The translations under genes and the position numbers were made by a program. Of a stretch of 64,000 nucleotides of DNA, positions 53,413 through 62,956 are shown piece by piece (positions within the stretch are counted from its first letter, which is position 1; each line of letters opens with the position of its first letter). The notes below the pieces were generated by a model. That model made no database searches. It was not told where the DNA came from and was given only the letters and a program-made list of their open reading frames with translations. Origin of the DNA: Erythrobacter rubeus (GTDB taxonomy: Bacteria; Pseudomonadota; Alphaproteobacteria; Sphingomonadales; Sphingomonadaceae); NCBI RefSeq assembly GCF_014705715.1, contig NZ_JACXLC010000001.1, positions 168,457-232,456 on the forward strand, read 5' to 3'.

Positions 53413-56400
53413 ATGGCACATCACGATCAAACGCAAAATTCCGCTTCCCAATCCCGTTACATCTTTGGCGGAGCCGGGAATTTCCTGCGCTGGAGCAACT
53501 CTGCAATGCTGCGCGGTGGCCGTGTGACCAAATTCAAGGGGGTGGCTGCAAGCTATTCCCCTGAACTTGGCCTGGTCACATTTGCGGCAGAGCGGGGCGC
53601 CGCAGCAGGCGGCGGGTCGACCGATCTGACCCGAGGTATGGTCCGCCGTCTGCTGCAATGGTCCGCCGCGCCTGTGGCCTTGCTCGCCGCCCAATCGCCA
53701 GCGTTTGCGCAGGCGCAGGACGAGTGCGTCGAGGTCACGCCGGGTCAAATCCTTTGTCAGGACAATGGCGGTCCGGCTACGACAGAGCAGGATTTAAGCC
53801 CCGCGACCAACGGCGATGATGTGATCGTCACTATCGAAGACGGCTTCGAGGTCGATGTGCCGAACTCCGGGGGCGATGGCATCTCTATCGAAAATGCCGG
53901 CGCAGTTACGATCCAGCAATCGAGCGGCTCAAGCACGATCACCGGCGATGATTACGGTATCGACGTCTATCTGGCCGACGACGATATCAGCATCACTACA
54001 GGTGGAGATGTAACCGGTCGGGATTCGACGGGCATTTTCGCCAGCACATCAGAAGACGCAAACCCCGATGCGACGATCACAATCGATACGACAGCGGGCA
54101 CCGTAAGTGGTGGGTTTAACGGCATACAGGTCGGCCAGAATGCTATGGGCGATGTCGAGATCGTGGCTGGTGATGTCAACGGCGGCCAGTACAGCAGCCT
54201 CCTTGGTGCAAATGGCTCAGCTATTGATGTGCGAAGTGACTCGTCAGGAAGTACGACGATCGATAGCACTGCGGGTAGCCTTCTGGGTGCTGCGAACGGT
54301 ATTTACGTTCGGAATTATCAGGGCGGAAACGTATCTATCACGACGTCGGACGTGACCGGTCAGTATTACAGCGGGATGCGGATCAATAGTGATGGAGGCA
54401 ATATCGATATCGATACCTCCGGCGGGCTCGTTCAAGGCGGCACAGATGGGATACGTGTAAGCCAGGCCGGCGATGGCGATGTCACAATCACCACCGCCGA
54501 CGTGGAAGGCCAAGACAGTAACGGGATCGAAGTCGACCGCGATCTTGGGGTGGGCAATGTCGCCATCGACAGCACCCTTGGCAATGTAACCGGGTCCGAA
54601 AACGGAATTGAAGTCAGGCACAACGGAATCGGCTCCATCACGATCACAACCACCGATGTGGAAGGCGAACGAGGCTTCGGCATCTACGCCACAAACGAGG
54701 CGACCGGCACCGACATCATCATCGATAGCTCGGCCGGTTCGGTGGTCTCCAGCGTTGACTCCTACAGCGCGGCCATTCGTGTCAGGAATGATGGTACGGG
54801 CGTAACGCGGATTACCACCGCCGACGTGACATCAGGGGATGCCAGCGGCGAAGGCGGCGACGCGATCTATGTCCGGAACGGGGCGAACACGACCGGGGTC
54901 GAGATCGACACAACCGCCGGCACGGTATCGGGCGATGTCTACGGCATCAACGTGCGTCATTATGGTACGGGCGACACCACCGTCTCGGCCGCTGACGTTA
55001 CCGCCAGCGGCCTTGACGGCATTTTCATCACAACCGGCGACAATTCGGGCGATGTCACCATCGACAGCACCGCCGGAACGGTTAGCGGCAACGATTTCGG
55101 CATCAACGTTCGCAGCGAAGGCGTCGGTGCGAATATCACCGTCACCACAGCCGATGTGAACGCCGACAGGCTAGATGGGATCAATGTCAACGACGATGGT
55201 GAGGGAACCTTCGGCGCGGACGTGACGATCGATACGGCCGCAGGCTCGGTCACCGGCTTTGATGAAGGCATAGTGGCGCGAAATGCCGGGGCCGGCGATC
55301 TTTCGATCACGACCGCCGATGTTAGCGGCAACGAAGGATATGGCATTCGCGCCATTAACTCGTCCGCAGACGGTGGCGACATGATCATCGATTCCAGTGC
55401 AGGCGCAGTCAGCGGCTTCAACGACGGCATAAGAGCGCGCAGTTATGGCTCTGGCATCACCCGCATCACTACCGGAGATGTCAGCAGTCAGAACAACAGC
55501 GGTATCGATCTCGATGCAGGACCGGCAGCCGGAGACGTGTTCATCGACACGGCCGCCGGGTCGGTTTCTGCCTTCCAGTACGGTATCGAAGTCGAGCATC
55601 GCGGCACGGGCAATATCGACATTGCCACCGCCAATGTGACCACCGATGTCTCTGCCGGAGTTCGGGTGTTGGGCGCTGGCGGTAACATTTCTGTCGACAC
55701 AGTGGCTGGCAGCGTAAACGCAGAACAGGGCGGTATCGTCGCCTTCAATTCCGGCACGACTGGCGACATCGCCATCACCACGGCAGATGTTTCCAGCGGC
55801 TCTTTCGACACAGCCGCGATCTCTGTGTCGCAGGGCGGAGGAAACGTTTCTGTCGACACCACGGCGGGAACGGTTAACGGGGCCAGCGCCGGTATCAACG
55901 TGCGCAACGAAGGCACCGGCGATACGGTTATCACCACCGCCGCTGCGACCAGCAGTCGCGGTGATGGCGTTTACGGATACAACGACGTGTCGGCGGGTAA
56001 TCTCACGATCGATACAAGCAATGGCGGTGTGTTTGGCCAACAGGACGGCATCAACGCGCGCAACAACGGCACAGGCGATACATCGATTACCGCCGCGAAC
56101 GTGACGAGCGGGAGCGCCTTTGGTATCGACGCACGCAACGCCGAGAATGCGGGTGCTCTCACCATCGACAGCAGCGCGGGCGCGGTGAACGGCGCAACCT
56201 TTGGTGTCTTTGCCTCGAACGAGGGCAGCGGCGTCACGACCATCACCACAGCTGACGTGAATGGCGAGAGCCAAGACGGCATCGACGCCTCGGTGCGAGG
56301 CACTGCGGGCGACCTTGTCATCGACACGACAGCGGGCCTCGTAACGGGGCGCACAACCGGAATTTCGACGAGCAATTCTGGCACGGGAGACGTGTCGATC

Positions 56401-59400
56401 ACCACCGGAGATGTGTTGGCTCAAGACTTCACGGCGATCTATGCGAGCAACGGGGTGGGAACGGTAAGTGTTGACACGAGCGCAGGCGTCATCACCGGCG
56501 GAGCGGACGGCGTCGTTGTCCGCCAAAGGGGCACTGGCGATGCGAATGTGACGAGCGCCGATGTTGTGGGTACGAGCCGTTACGGCATCTTTGTCGATCT
56601 GGACAGCGACGCAAACAATCTGACCATCGACAGTACAGCGGGCGACGTGACCGGGCAGACCAACGGTATTCGCACGACCAATGCAGGCTACGGCGATACG
56701 GTCATCAACACCGGAAACGTCACATCCACCAGCGGCAGCGCCATTAACGCGTCGAACGAAGGGTACAGCAACGACCTGACGATAAACAGCAGCTCTGGCA
56801 CAGTCGAAGGCAGCTCAACCGGCATCTTTGCCAGCAATTCGAGCTACGGCTCGCTCTCGATCACGACCGCTGATGTTATCGGCGCCGGGGCTGACGGGAT
56901 ACGCGGAAGCAATCAGGTCGGCACCGTTGATGTCATCATCGACAGCACCGCTGGCAGCGTCAGCGGTAGTGGCTTTGGTAGCGTGGGTGTCAGAGCAAGC
57001 AATCTGGGCTCTGGCATCACCTCTATCATGACCGCAGACGTCTTTGGTTCGGATACGGGAATTTCGGCGAACATCGGTTCGACCGCGGGCGATCTCATTA
57101 TCGACACGTCTGCTGGCGAGGTTGATGGTGGCTTCGTTGGGATTGTGACGACAAACGGAGGCACTGGGCGCCAAACGATCACAACCGGGGATGTCTCAAC
57201 CTTCTCCGGAAACGCGATCTACGCCACCAACATCGCTGCAACTGCAACGGACATCACGCTGGATACTTCTGCGGGAGAGGTACAGGGTGCCGGGAGCGGC
57301 ATCGTAGTAGTGAACGCGGGCACTGGTTACACGCGTATCACTACCGCAGACGTTACGGGTGCAAGTAACCTTGGCAACGGAATCGAAGCTATCAATGATC
57401 CCACTGCGGGCGATCTCACCATCGATAGCAGCGCTGGCGCGGTGATGGGTGGCAATCGCGGGGTCTTTGTACGCAATTTCGGCAGCGGCGCAGTCTCGAT
57501 TACGACCGCAGCCGTCACCGGACAAGCTGACAACGGCGTCGATATCTATAACGGGATTGATGGCGACGCGCTCTTGCTAGACACGAGCGCTGGTCCTGTC
57601 GAAGGCGCGCAAAATGGTATCTTTGTGCGCAATTATGGTGATGGGCAAAATGCCACCATCACCACTGCCGATGTTACAGGCGACAGTGCAGACGGTATCG
57701 ATGTGGTGAACGCCGACACTACAGGTGATTTGACCATAGACAGCAGTGCAGGCTCCGTGAATGGCAGTGCTAATGGTATCAACGCTCGCAATTACGGCAC
57801 CGGCTCGACGTCCGTAGTCACCGCCAATGTGACCGGTACGACTGGCGATGGCGTTTACATGGTCACCGGCGCAGACTCGACGACCCTCGACATCGACACC
57901 AGCGCAGGCGCGGTGACGGGCGGCAATCGCGGGATCTATGCGAACCACCAGGGTTCGGGTGATCTGACAATCACGGTCGGGAATGTGAGGGGGGAGAGCG
58001 CAGAAGGCATCCTCGCATCCACCTCGGACAGTGAAGCGGACATCGTCGTCAGGGGCGGCGCTGGCGTAGACAGTAATGTGATCGGTGCAACCGACGGTAT
58101 TCGTCTTATCACCACAGGCGTTTCAGTTCTGGACGCCGATTTTACCGATGAAGGGATTATTGTAACGAACGCAATAGGCCCGAGCATCACAGTGTCTGAC
58201 TTGGATAGCGTCACCGGCCAGAACGGTGATGCACTAAACCTGACAACAGCTGGCGGAGATATTACCGTCAGCAATATCGGCACTATTACCGGCCTTGGCG
58301 GCAATGGTATCTTTGCCAGCACTTTTGGCGGCGACATCATCATCGAGAATGTCGGCTTTGACGGCGGTATCACGGCGACGGGCGGGGTTGGGATTGCTGC
58401 CTATGCCAATTTTGGCGGAACAGTCAGGATCGGCACGTCAGGCCCTGTCACCGGCGATGCCTATGGCGTCAACGCAACCGGTACGAATGGTAGCGGGGTC
58501 TTCATCGACACCACCGCTTATGAAGTGTCCGCTGCGATTGGCATTCGTGCAGTCAACAGTGCTCCCGGTGCTGCCGGGCTTTCCATCACCACCGCGAACG
58601 TTACAGGTACGGGCGGTGAAGGCATCCACGCCGTAACTGAGGGCGGCGATGTGGTTGTCGATACCACGGCAGGCACCGTAACCGGCCTCACCGATGGTAT
58701 CGCGACCAGCAATACGGGAACCGGGTCGACGACTATCGAGACTGCGGACGTCAACGCGACCGTGGGCGATGGTATCAATGGCTTCAACGACGACGATGCC
58801 TCGAACCTAGTGATCAACAGCGTCGCTGGCGATGTGACGGGCGGAGATGATGGCATCGACGCTCTCAACGAAGGCGGCGGACAGCTGGTCATCACGACAG
58901 GTGACGTGACAGCACTTGGCGGTGATGCCGTCGAAGCGCGAAACTTGGGAACGGAGCTGGTAATCGACACCACCGCTGGCGCATTGGTCGGCGAGAGTAA
59001 CGGGGTTATCGCCGTCAACAATGGCACCGGGACAACGAGTGTCGTCACAGGCGATGTAACCAGCCGCAACTCCTCGGGCCTCTTTTCTCTCGGCAGCGGC
59101 ACCGATATCTTGGTTGATACAAGCGCCGGTGACGTGTCAGGCGGCACCAGCGGGATCGTCGTTTTGAACAGAGGCGCCGGCTCGACCAGGGTCGTCACTG
59201 GAGATGTGGCTGCGCTTGAGGCGGAGCCGGGAATTACGCAGGGCGTCGGGATTTCGGTAACAAGTGATCCAAGCGCTGAGGATGTCATCATCGACAGCAG
59301 CGGAGGCACTATCAATGCGACCGGATCGGGTGTTCGTGTCGTGCAATATGGCGCTGGTGACGTAGAGATCGTGGTAGCCGATGTCAGCGCAGCCGCATTC

Positions 59401-61905
59401 AACGGCATTGCGGCCTATGATGGGTTCGAAGGCGCCGAGGGCGAAGGTTCGATCCGTATCGATAGCTCTTCTGGGACAGTCGTCGGCGGAAGGAACGGAA
59501 TCCTTGCGCTCAACTCTGGTGAAGGCGAACTCGCGATCGTTACTGCATCCGTTTCAGGAGGTAGCGAAGCGGGGATCGACGCGGCAAGCCAAGGCAGTGC
59601 GCTCAGGATTGACAGCTCTGCCGGAGACGTCACCGGAGCAACCTATGGCATAACCGCGGAAAACACCGGAACTGGCGCGCTCACCATCACTGCCGCCAAT
59701 GTTACGGGCACAAACGCGGCAGGCATTCTGGCGACAAGCACAGGTGCAGATATCGGGATCGACAGCAATGCTGGCGCGGTGACGGGCGCGACCATCGGCG
59801 TTCAGGCCCAACAGACAGGCGCTGGCGATATCAGCTTGCTCGTGAACGAAGTCAGCGGCGCGGTTGGCATTGATACCAATGCAGTCGGCGGCGCGACGGT
59901 CATCACGCTTGGCTCGACCGCTGTGGTCACAGGGACAAGCGGATTTGGCATCGATGCCCGATCAACCGGCGGCGATGTGACGATCCAGGGCTCTTCCGGA
60001 ACGGTAACCGGCGCGACCGACGGCATCTATGTGCGGCCGGTGACAGCCGACATCACAGTCGGGACGATCGACCTGGTTGAGGGGCTTGGCGCAGATGGCC
60101 TCGATCTTCTTACCCAGGGCGGTGCGATCACTGTCAGCAATATCGATGCGATTATCGGCAACGGTGGCAATGGTATCACTGCCGTCGCAAGCGGCGGCAC
60201 GGGCGGCGCAATTGATTTGCAAAGCGCAGGCACGATTTCGGGCGCACAAAGCGGCATCGCGGCGAGCACGGATGGCACTGGCACGATAGCGATTGATGTG
60301 GGCGGTCAGACGAGCGGCGCGGCCAATGGCATCGCCTTCGCAACCGCTGGCGGAACTGTCACAATCACCAATAGCGGCGATCTCAGCGGCGGCGATTTCG
60401 CGGTCTTTGCAAGTGGTGCGGCGACCGGTCCGATCACACTCACCAACTCGGGTGCGATCACAAGCGCGATCCAGTTTGCGGATGCCGATGACCAATTCAT
60501 CAACAGTGGATTTTTTGCTGCTGCAGGCACAAGCGACTTCGGCGAGGGTTCCGATACTCTGGTAAACTCGGGCACGCTGAATATTGCGGGCAACGTCCAG
60601 TTCGATCGACTTGAACGCTTGCAAAACTCCGGCACCCTAAGCCTCGTCAACGGGCAGACTGGCGGTGTGTTCACCACACCCGGCGACTTCGTTGGTGACG
60701 GCGGTAGAGTGGAGCTCGATGTGAACTTCTCCGAAGGAGCGGGCGACCTCCTGACCATTGGCGGAGCTGCGACGGGCAGCACCGAATTGGTTTTGAACCT
60801 GGTCGACTTTAGCTTCTCCTTTGGCGACAACGTGGTCATCGCCGATGCTGGCGAAGGGACGCAAGCGGACGCTTTCAGCGTTGTCGAGGCGTCAGGCTCA
60901 GCATCGCCGTTCCTGTCCTTCGATCTGCAATTCGATGAGATCGAAAGCGACTTCGTGGTTGGGGTGGACCTTGAAGAACGGGTGTTCGAGGCCACCAAGA
61001 TCGCCGAGGCGGCACAGGCCCTGTGGTATCGCAGCGCCGATGCCTGGGCCGATCACCGCGCCAATGCTCGCTTTGCGGATGACGAGATATCGCCTGTCTG
61101 GGTAGTCGCTTACGGCGTCTCCTCTCAGCGTGACGAGATCTTCCGCGATCCGACCGGCCTCAGCCTGGAAGACGCTGATCTCAGCTACAGCCAAGACTTC
61201 TTCGGTGTACAGACGGGCGTCGATTTCGACGCGGCGACAGGTCTCGTTCTGGGTATCACGGGCGGGTATTCGAGCTCTTCCTTCCGGCAGGATGCGGGCG
61301 GTAGCACAGTGCTATTCGATGCGTTGAATATCGGCGTGGGCGCAAGCTATGCCTCGGGCGGTTTCTACGCGGAGGCCCTGGCCAAATTCGACAGCATTAC
61401 AGGAGATTTCTCGGATCCCGTGCGCCGCGACTTTGCCGCGGACATCGATGCAAACGCTTTCGGCGTCCGTATCGAGACCGGCTACCGATTCGGGAGTGAC
61501 GCTCTCTATGCGGAACCGCGTATCAGCCTCGATCTGCAGCGAACCGATCTCGACGATCTCGCATTTCCCGGGCAGGCTTTCGAATTCGACAATGTCGATG
61601 GCTTTCGCGGTACGGCGGGTCTGCGACTGGGCGGATATCGTCAGTCATCGGGCAATACGACGATTGGATATTACCTTGATGCAAGCGCCGTGCGCGAGTT
61701 TGAGGGCGATGCAAACGTGGCTTTCCGTGCGTTCGCCGATGTCGTCGAGTTCCAGAACAACGCGATCGGCACTTATGCCAACGTACAAGCTGGTATCACA
61801 CTAGAGGGTGACGGGCCGCTTTCGGGCTTTTTCCAGGCCGAGAGCGACATCTCTGACGATTACAGCAGCTTCGGAGGAAAGGTTGGATTGAAGGTGAGGT
61901 TCTGA
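53413..61905 (+). CDS. Giant repeat-rich autotransporter (type Va)
   Basis: 2830 residues. A long extended N-region (1-75) and a signal core (LLQWSAAPVALLAAQSPAFA) place cleavage after about A99. The passenger (100 to about 2300) is a parallel beta-helix of about 40 repeats of roughly 45 residues, pattern x-I-D-T-T/S-A-G-x-V-x-G then G-I-x-A/V-R-N-x-G-T-G-x-x-x-I-T-T-A-D-V. From about 2300 repeats give way to a linker, and from about 2555 the autotransporter barrel (PF03797-like) runs to the terminal Phe (KVGLKVRF). A Cys pair is only near 105-115. It is probably a surface adhesin or biofilm protein; very long with intact barrel and no stop. AAAGG before ATG 53413. Confidence 0.93.
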   Translation: MAHHDQTQNSASQSRYIFGGAGNFLRWSNSAMLRGGRVTKFKGVAASYSPELGLVTFAAERGAAAGGGSTDLTRGMVRRLLQWSAAPVALLAAQSPAFAQAQDECVEVTPGQILCQDNGGPATTEQDLSPATNGDDVIVTIEDGFEVDVPNSGGDGISIENAGAVTIQQSSGSSTITGDDYGIDVYLADDDISITTGGDVTGRDSTGIFASTSEDANPDATITIDTTAGTVSGGFNGIQVGQNAMGDVEIVAGDVNGGQYSSLLGANGSAIDVRSDSSGSTTIDSTAGSLLGAANGIYVRNYQGGNVSITTSDVTGQYYSGMRINSDGGNIDIDTSGGLVQGGTDGIRVSQAGDGDVTITTADVEGQDSNGIEVDRDLGVGNVAIDSTLGNVTGSENGIEVRHNGIGSITITTTDVEGERGFGIYATNEATGTDIIIDSSAGSVVSSVDSYSAAIRVRNDGTGVTRITTADVTSGDASGEGGDAIYVRNGANTTGVEIDTTAGTVSGDVYGINVRHYGTGDTTVSAADVTASGLDGIFITTGDNSGDVTIDSTAGTVSGNDFGINVRSEGVGANITVTTADVNADRLDGINVNDDGEGTFGADVTIDTAAGSVTGFDEGIVARNAGAGDLSITTADVSGNEGYGIRAINSSADGGDMIIDSSAGAVSGFNDGIRARSYGSGITRITTGDVSSQNNSGIDLDAGPAAGDVFIDTAAGSVSAFQYGIEVEHRGTGNIDIATANVTTDVSAGVRVLGAGGNISVDTVAGSVNAEQGGIVAFNSGTTGDIAITTADVSSGSFDTAAISVSQGGGNVSVDTTAGTVNGASAGINVRNEGTGDTVITTAAATSSRGDGVYGYNDVSAGNLTIDTSNGGVFGQQDGINARNNGTGDTSITAANVTSGSAFGIDARNAENAGALTIDSSAGAVNGATFGVFASNEGSGVTTITTADVNGESQDGIDASVRGTAGDLVIDTTAGLVTGRTTGISTSNSGTGDVSITTGDVLAQDFTAIYASNGVGTVSVDTSAGVITGGADGVVVRQRGTGDANVTSADVVGTSRYGIFVDLDSDANNLTIDSTAGDVTGQTNGIRTTNAGYGDTVINTGNVTSTSGSAINASNEGYSNDLTINSSSGTVEGSSTGIFASNSSYGSLSITTADVIGAGADGIRGSNQVGTVDVIIDSTAGSVSGSGFGSVGVRASNLGSGITSIMTADVFGSDTGISANIGSTAGDLIIDTSAGEVDGGFVGIVTTNGGTGRQTITTGDVSTFSGNAIYATNIAATATDITLDTSAGEVQGAGSGIVVVNAGTGYTRITTADVTGASNLGNGIEAINDPTAGDLTIDSSAGAVMGGNRGVFVRNFGSGAVSITTAAVTGQADNGVDIYNGIDGDALLLDTSAGPVEGAQNGIFVRNYGDGQNATITTADVTGDSADGIDVVNADTTGDLTIDSSAGSVNGSANGINARNYGTGSTSVVTANVTGTTGDGVYMVTGADSTTLDIDTSAGAVTGGNRGIYANHQGSGDLTITVGNVRGESAEGILASTSDSEADIVVRGGAGVDSNVIGATDGIRLITTGVSVLDADFTDEGIIVTNAIGPSITVSDLDSVTGQNGDALNLTTAGGDITVSNIGTITGLGGNGIFASTFGGDIIIENVGFDGGITATGGVGIAAYANFGGTVRIGTSGPVTGDAYGVNATGTNGSGVFIDTTAYEVSAAIGIRAVNSAPGAAGLSITTANVTGTGGEGIHAVTEGGDVVVDTTAGTVTGLTDGIATSNTGTGSTTIETADVNATVGDGINGFNDDDASNLVINSVAGDVTGGDDGIDALNEGGGQLVITTGDVTALGGDAVEARNLGTELVIDTTAGALVGESNGVIAVNNGTGTTSVVTGDVTSRNSSGLFSLGSGTDILVDTSAGDVSGGTSGIVVLNRGAGSTRVVTGDVAALEAEPGITQGVGISVTSDPSAEDVIIDSSGGTINATGSGVRVVQYGAGDVEIVVADVSAAAFNGIAAYDGFEGAEGEGSIRIDSSSGTVVGGRNGILALNSGEGELAIVTASVSGGSEAGIDAASQGSALRIDSSAGDVTGATYGITAENTGTGALTITAANVTGTNAAGILATSTGADIGIDSNAGAVTGATIGVQAQQTGAGDISLLVNEVSGAVGIDTNAVGGATVITLGSTAVVTGTSGFGIDARSTGGDVTIQGSSGTVTGATDGIYVRPVTADITVGTIDLVEGLGADGLDLLTQGGAITVSNIDAIIGNGGNGITAVASGGTGGAIDLQSAGTISGAQSGIAASTDGTGTIAIDVGGQTSGAANGIAFATAGGTVTITNSGDLSGGDFAVFASGAATGPITLTNSGAITSAIQFADADDQFINSGFFAAAGTSDFGEGSDTLVNSGTLNIAGNVQFDRLERLQNSGTLSLVNGQTGGVFTTPGDFVGDGGRVELDVNFSEGAGDLLTIGGAATGSTELVLNLVDFSFSFGDNVVIADAGEGTQADAFSVVEASGSASPFLSFDLQFDEIESDFVVGVDLEERVFEATKIAEAAQALWYRSADAWADHRANARFADDEISPVWVVAYGVSSQRDEIFRDPTGLSLEDADLSYSQDFFGVQTGVDFDAATGLVLGITGGYSSSSFRQDAGGSTVLFDALNIGVGASYASGGFYAEALAKFDSITGDFSDPVRRDFAADIDANAFGVRIETGYRFGSDALYAEPRISLDLQRTDLDDLAFPGQAFEFDNVDGFRGTAGLRLGGYRQSSGNTTIGYYLDASAVREFEGDANVAFRAFADVVEFQNNAIGTYANVQAGITLEGDGPLSGFFQAESDISDDYSSFGGKVGLKVRF
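53980..59830 (+). repeat. Tandem coding repeats in the autotransporter passenger
   Basis: About 40 degenerate repeat units near 135-145 bp each, encoding the alternating motifs IDTSAGxVxG and ITTADVTG. Units differ at the nucleotide level, so this is an old, diversified array, not recent identical copies. Several units in the middle (e.g. 58050-58420) lose the pattern. Repeat number is an estimate by eye. Confidence 0.8.
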
Positions 61906-62220
61906 CAAATCGTTTAGAGCTTCATCGCCGCCTGCTGCATGTCGCGATACGATTTCGGCCTTATCGACGGCCGCGTTCGGGCACTAAGATTTCGGATCGC
62001 CTTGTCTTGGGTTTGGGGCACAAGTGTCATTGGTTATTGCGAGTACCCTTGCGACGTCTGTTTGAAGCAGGAGGTCTGATGTTGCTGGGAGATCCACCCA
62101 CATTAGTCTGGAAATGAGCATTGACGAGGCAGCGGAAGATCGACAAACGACCTTTTTCAGGGAGCGGCTGTAAAAAACGCTGTAAACAGTGCAGCCAATA
62201 GGCGGCTAAGCCGTTGAAAA
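61906..62220. other. 315-bp region between autotransporter and tRNA-Gly
   Basis: No open frame of interest and no clear terminator hairpin was seen after the autotransporter stop. If the island model below is right, the right-hand junction is inside the tRNA-Gly anticodon region and this stretch is element DNA. Confidence 0.4.
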
Positions 62221-62294
62221 GCGGGTGTAGCTCAATGGTAGAGCAGCAGCTTCCCAAGCTGACGACGAGGGTTCGATTCCCTTCACCCGCTCCA
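62221..62294 (+). tRNA. tRNA-Gly(CCC)
   Basis: Acceptor GCGGGTG pairs with CACCCGC (62284-62290); D arm GCTC...GAGC; anticodon loop TTCCCAA with CCC at 62253-62255; T arm AGGGT-TCGATTC-type loop; discriminator T and encoded CCA at 62292-62294. All elements of a working tRNA are present. Its 5' half is also found, mutated, at 38523-38557. Confidence 0.95.
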
Positions 62295-62308
62295 TTCTTT
62301 TTCGGGTG

Positions 62309-62956
62309 TTATCCCGCCCCTTCCAGCTCCGCGCTTGTTAGCACGCGCGCGACGATGCGGGGGAGGGTGATGTGCAGTGTGTTGGCCCGGTCCTTCTCTG
62401 ACAATGCGGCGACAAGGTCTGAGACAATCGTCACGTCGTAGTCCAGCTCGACGGCCATGCGCGCCGTGGAATCGACATCGGCATTCACCACGCCGCCTGC
62501 GATGATGACATGGCCGATATCCTTCGCCTCCAAAAGCTCGGCGAGGTCCGTGTTGGTGAACGCATTGAGGCCGGCATATGGATGAGAAAGACTGTCGGAC
62601 GCGTTCCTCAGCTCTTCAGGGATTTGCCCGCCATCCCGATCGATATCCAGCGCGCCTAGCCGGATTTGTTGGCGAAAGAAACGAGCGCTTGAGCCCTTCG
62701 CCTGCGCCGCATCCAGATCGACCGGGGAGTGCACGATGTGCCAGCCCTTGGTGCGGCTTGCTTCGAGAAAGGTCCGCAGCACGGCAGACGCCACGGGGTG
62801 CTTGATCGTCCTCTGCCACGCGCTTTCGGGATCGAGAAACGCTCTTTGAGCGCCGAGCACGAGCACGCATGTGCGCGTGGGATCAAAGCGCGCGTAAGTG
62901 GCCATCTTCCTGCGCACGAGCCATTTGCCTGTGCGATCGACGAGGCGGGCGATCAT
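62309..62956 (-). CDS. Isochorismatase-fold protein lacking catalytic residues
   Basis: 215 residues from ATG 62956 (MIARLVDRTGKWLVRR). The fold sequence is clear: TCVLVLGAQRAFLDPES, AFTNTDLAELLEAKDIGHVIIAGG, VDSTARMAVELDYDVTIVSDLVAAL. But the catalytic Asp after the first strand is Gly (VLG where active members have VID) and the nucleophile Cys is Asp (NADVDSTAR where the next gene has NTCVESTAR). So it is likely a pseudoenzyme, perhaps a partner of its neighbour. It overlaps that gene by 4 nt (ATGA). Confidence 0.85.
   Translation of the reverse strand: MIARLVDRTGKWLVRRKMATYARFDPTRTCVLVLGAQRAFLDPESAWQRTIKHPVASAVLRTFLEASRTKGWHIVHSPVDLDAAQAKGSSARFFRQQIRLGALDIDRDGGQIPEELRNASDSLSHPYAGLNAFTNTDLAELLEAKDIGHVIIAGGVVNADVDSTARMAVELDYDVTIVSDLVAALSEKDRANTLHITLPRIVARVLTSAELEGAG

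Noticed and set aside
53980..59830. Repeat array that could be taken for a CRISPR or satellite
   Set aside because: Units are about 140 bp, vary in sequence, stay in one reading frame and encode a beta-helix; no constant repeat with unique spacers.
54960..60998. Several minus-strand open frames of 100-450 codons
   Set aside because: All are shadows of the repetitive autotransporter coding sequence, with Ser/Pro/Thr- or Arg-rich low-complexity products.
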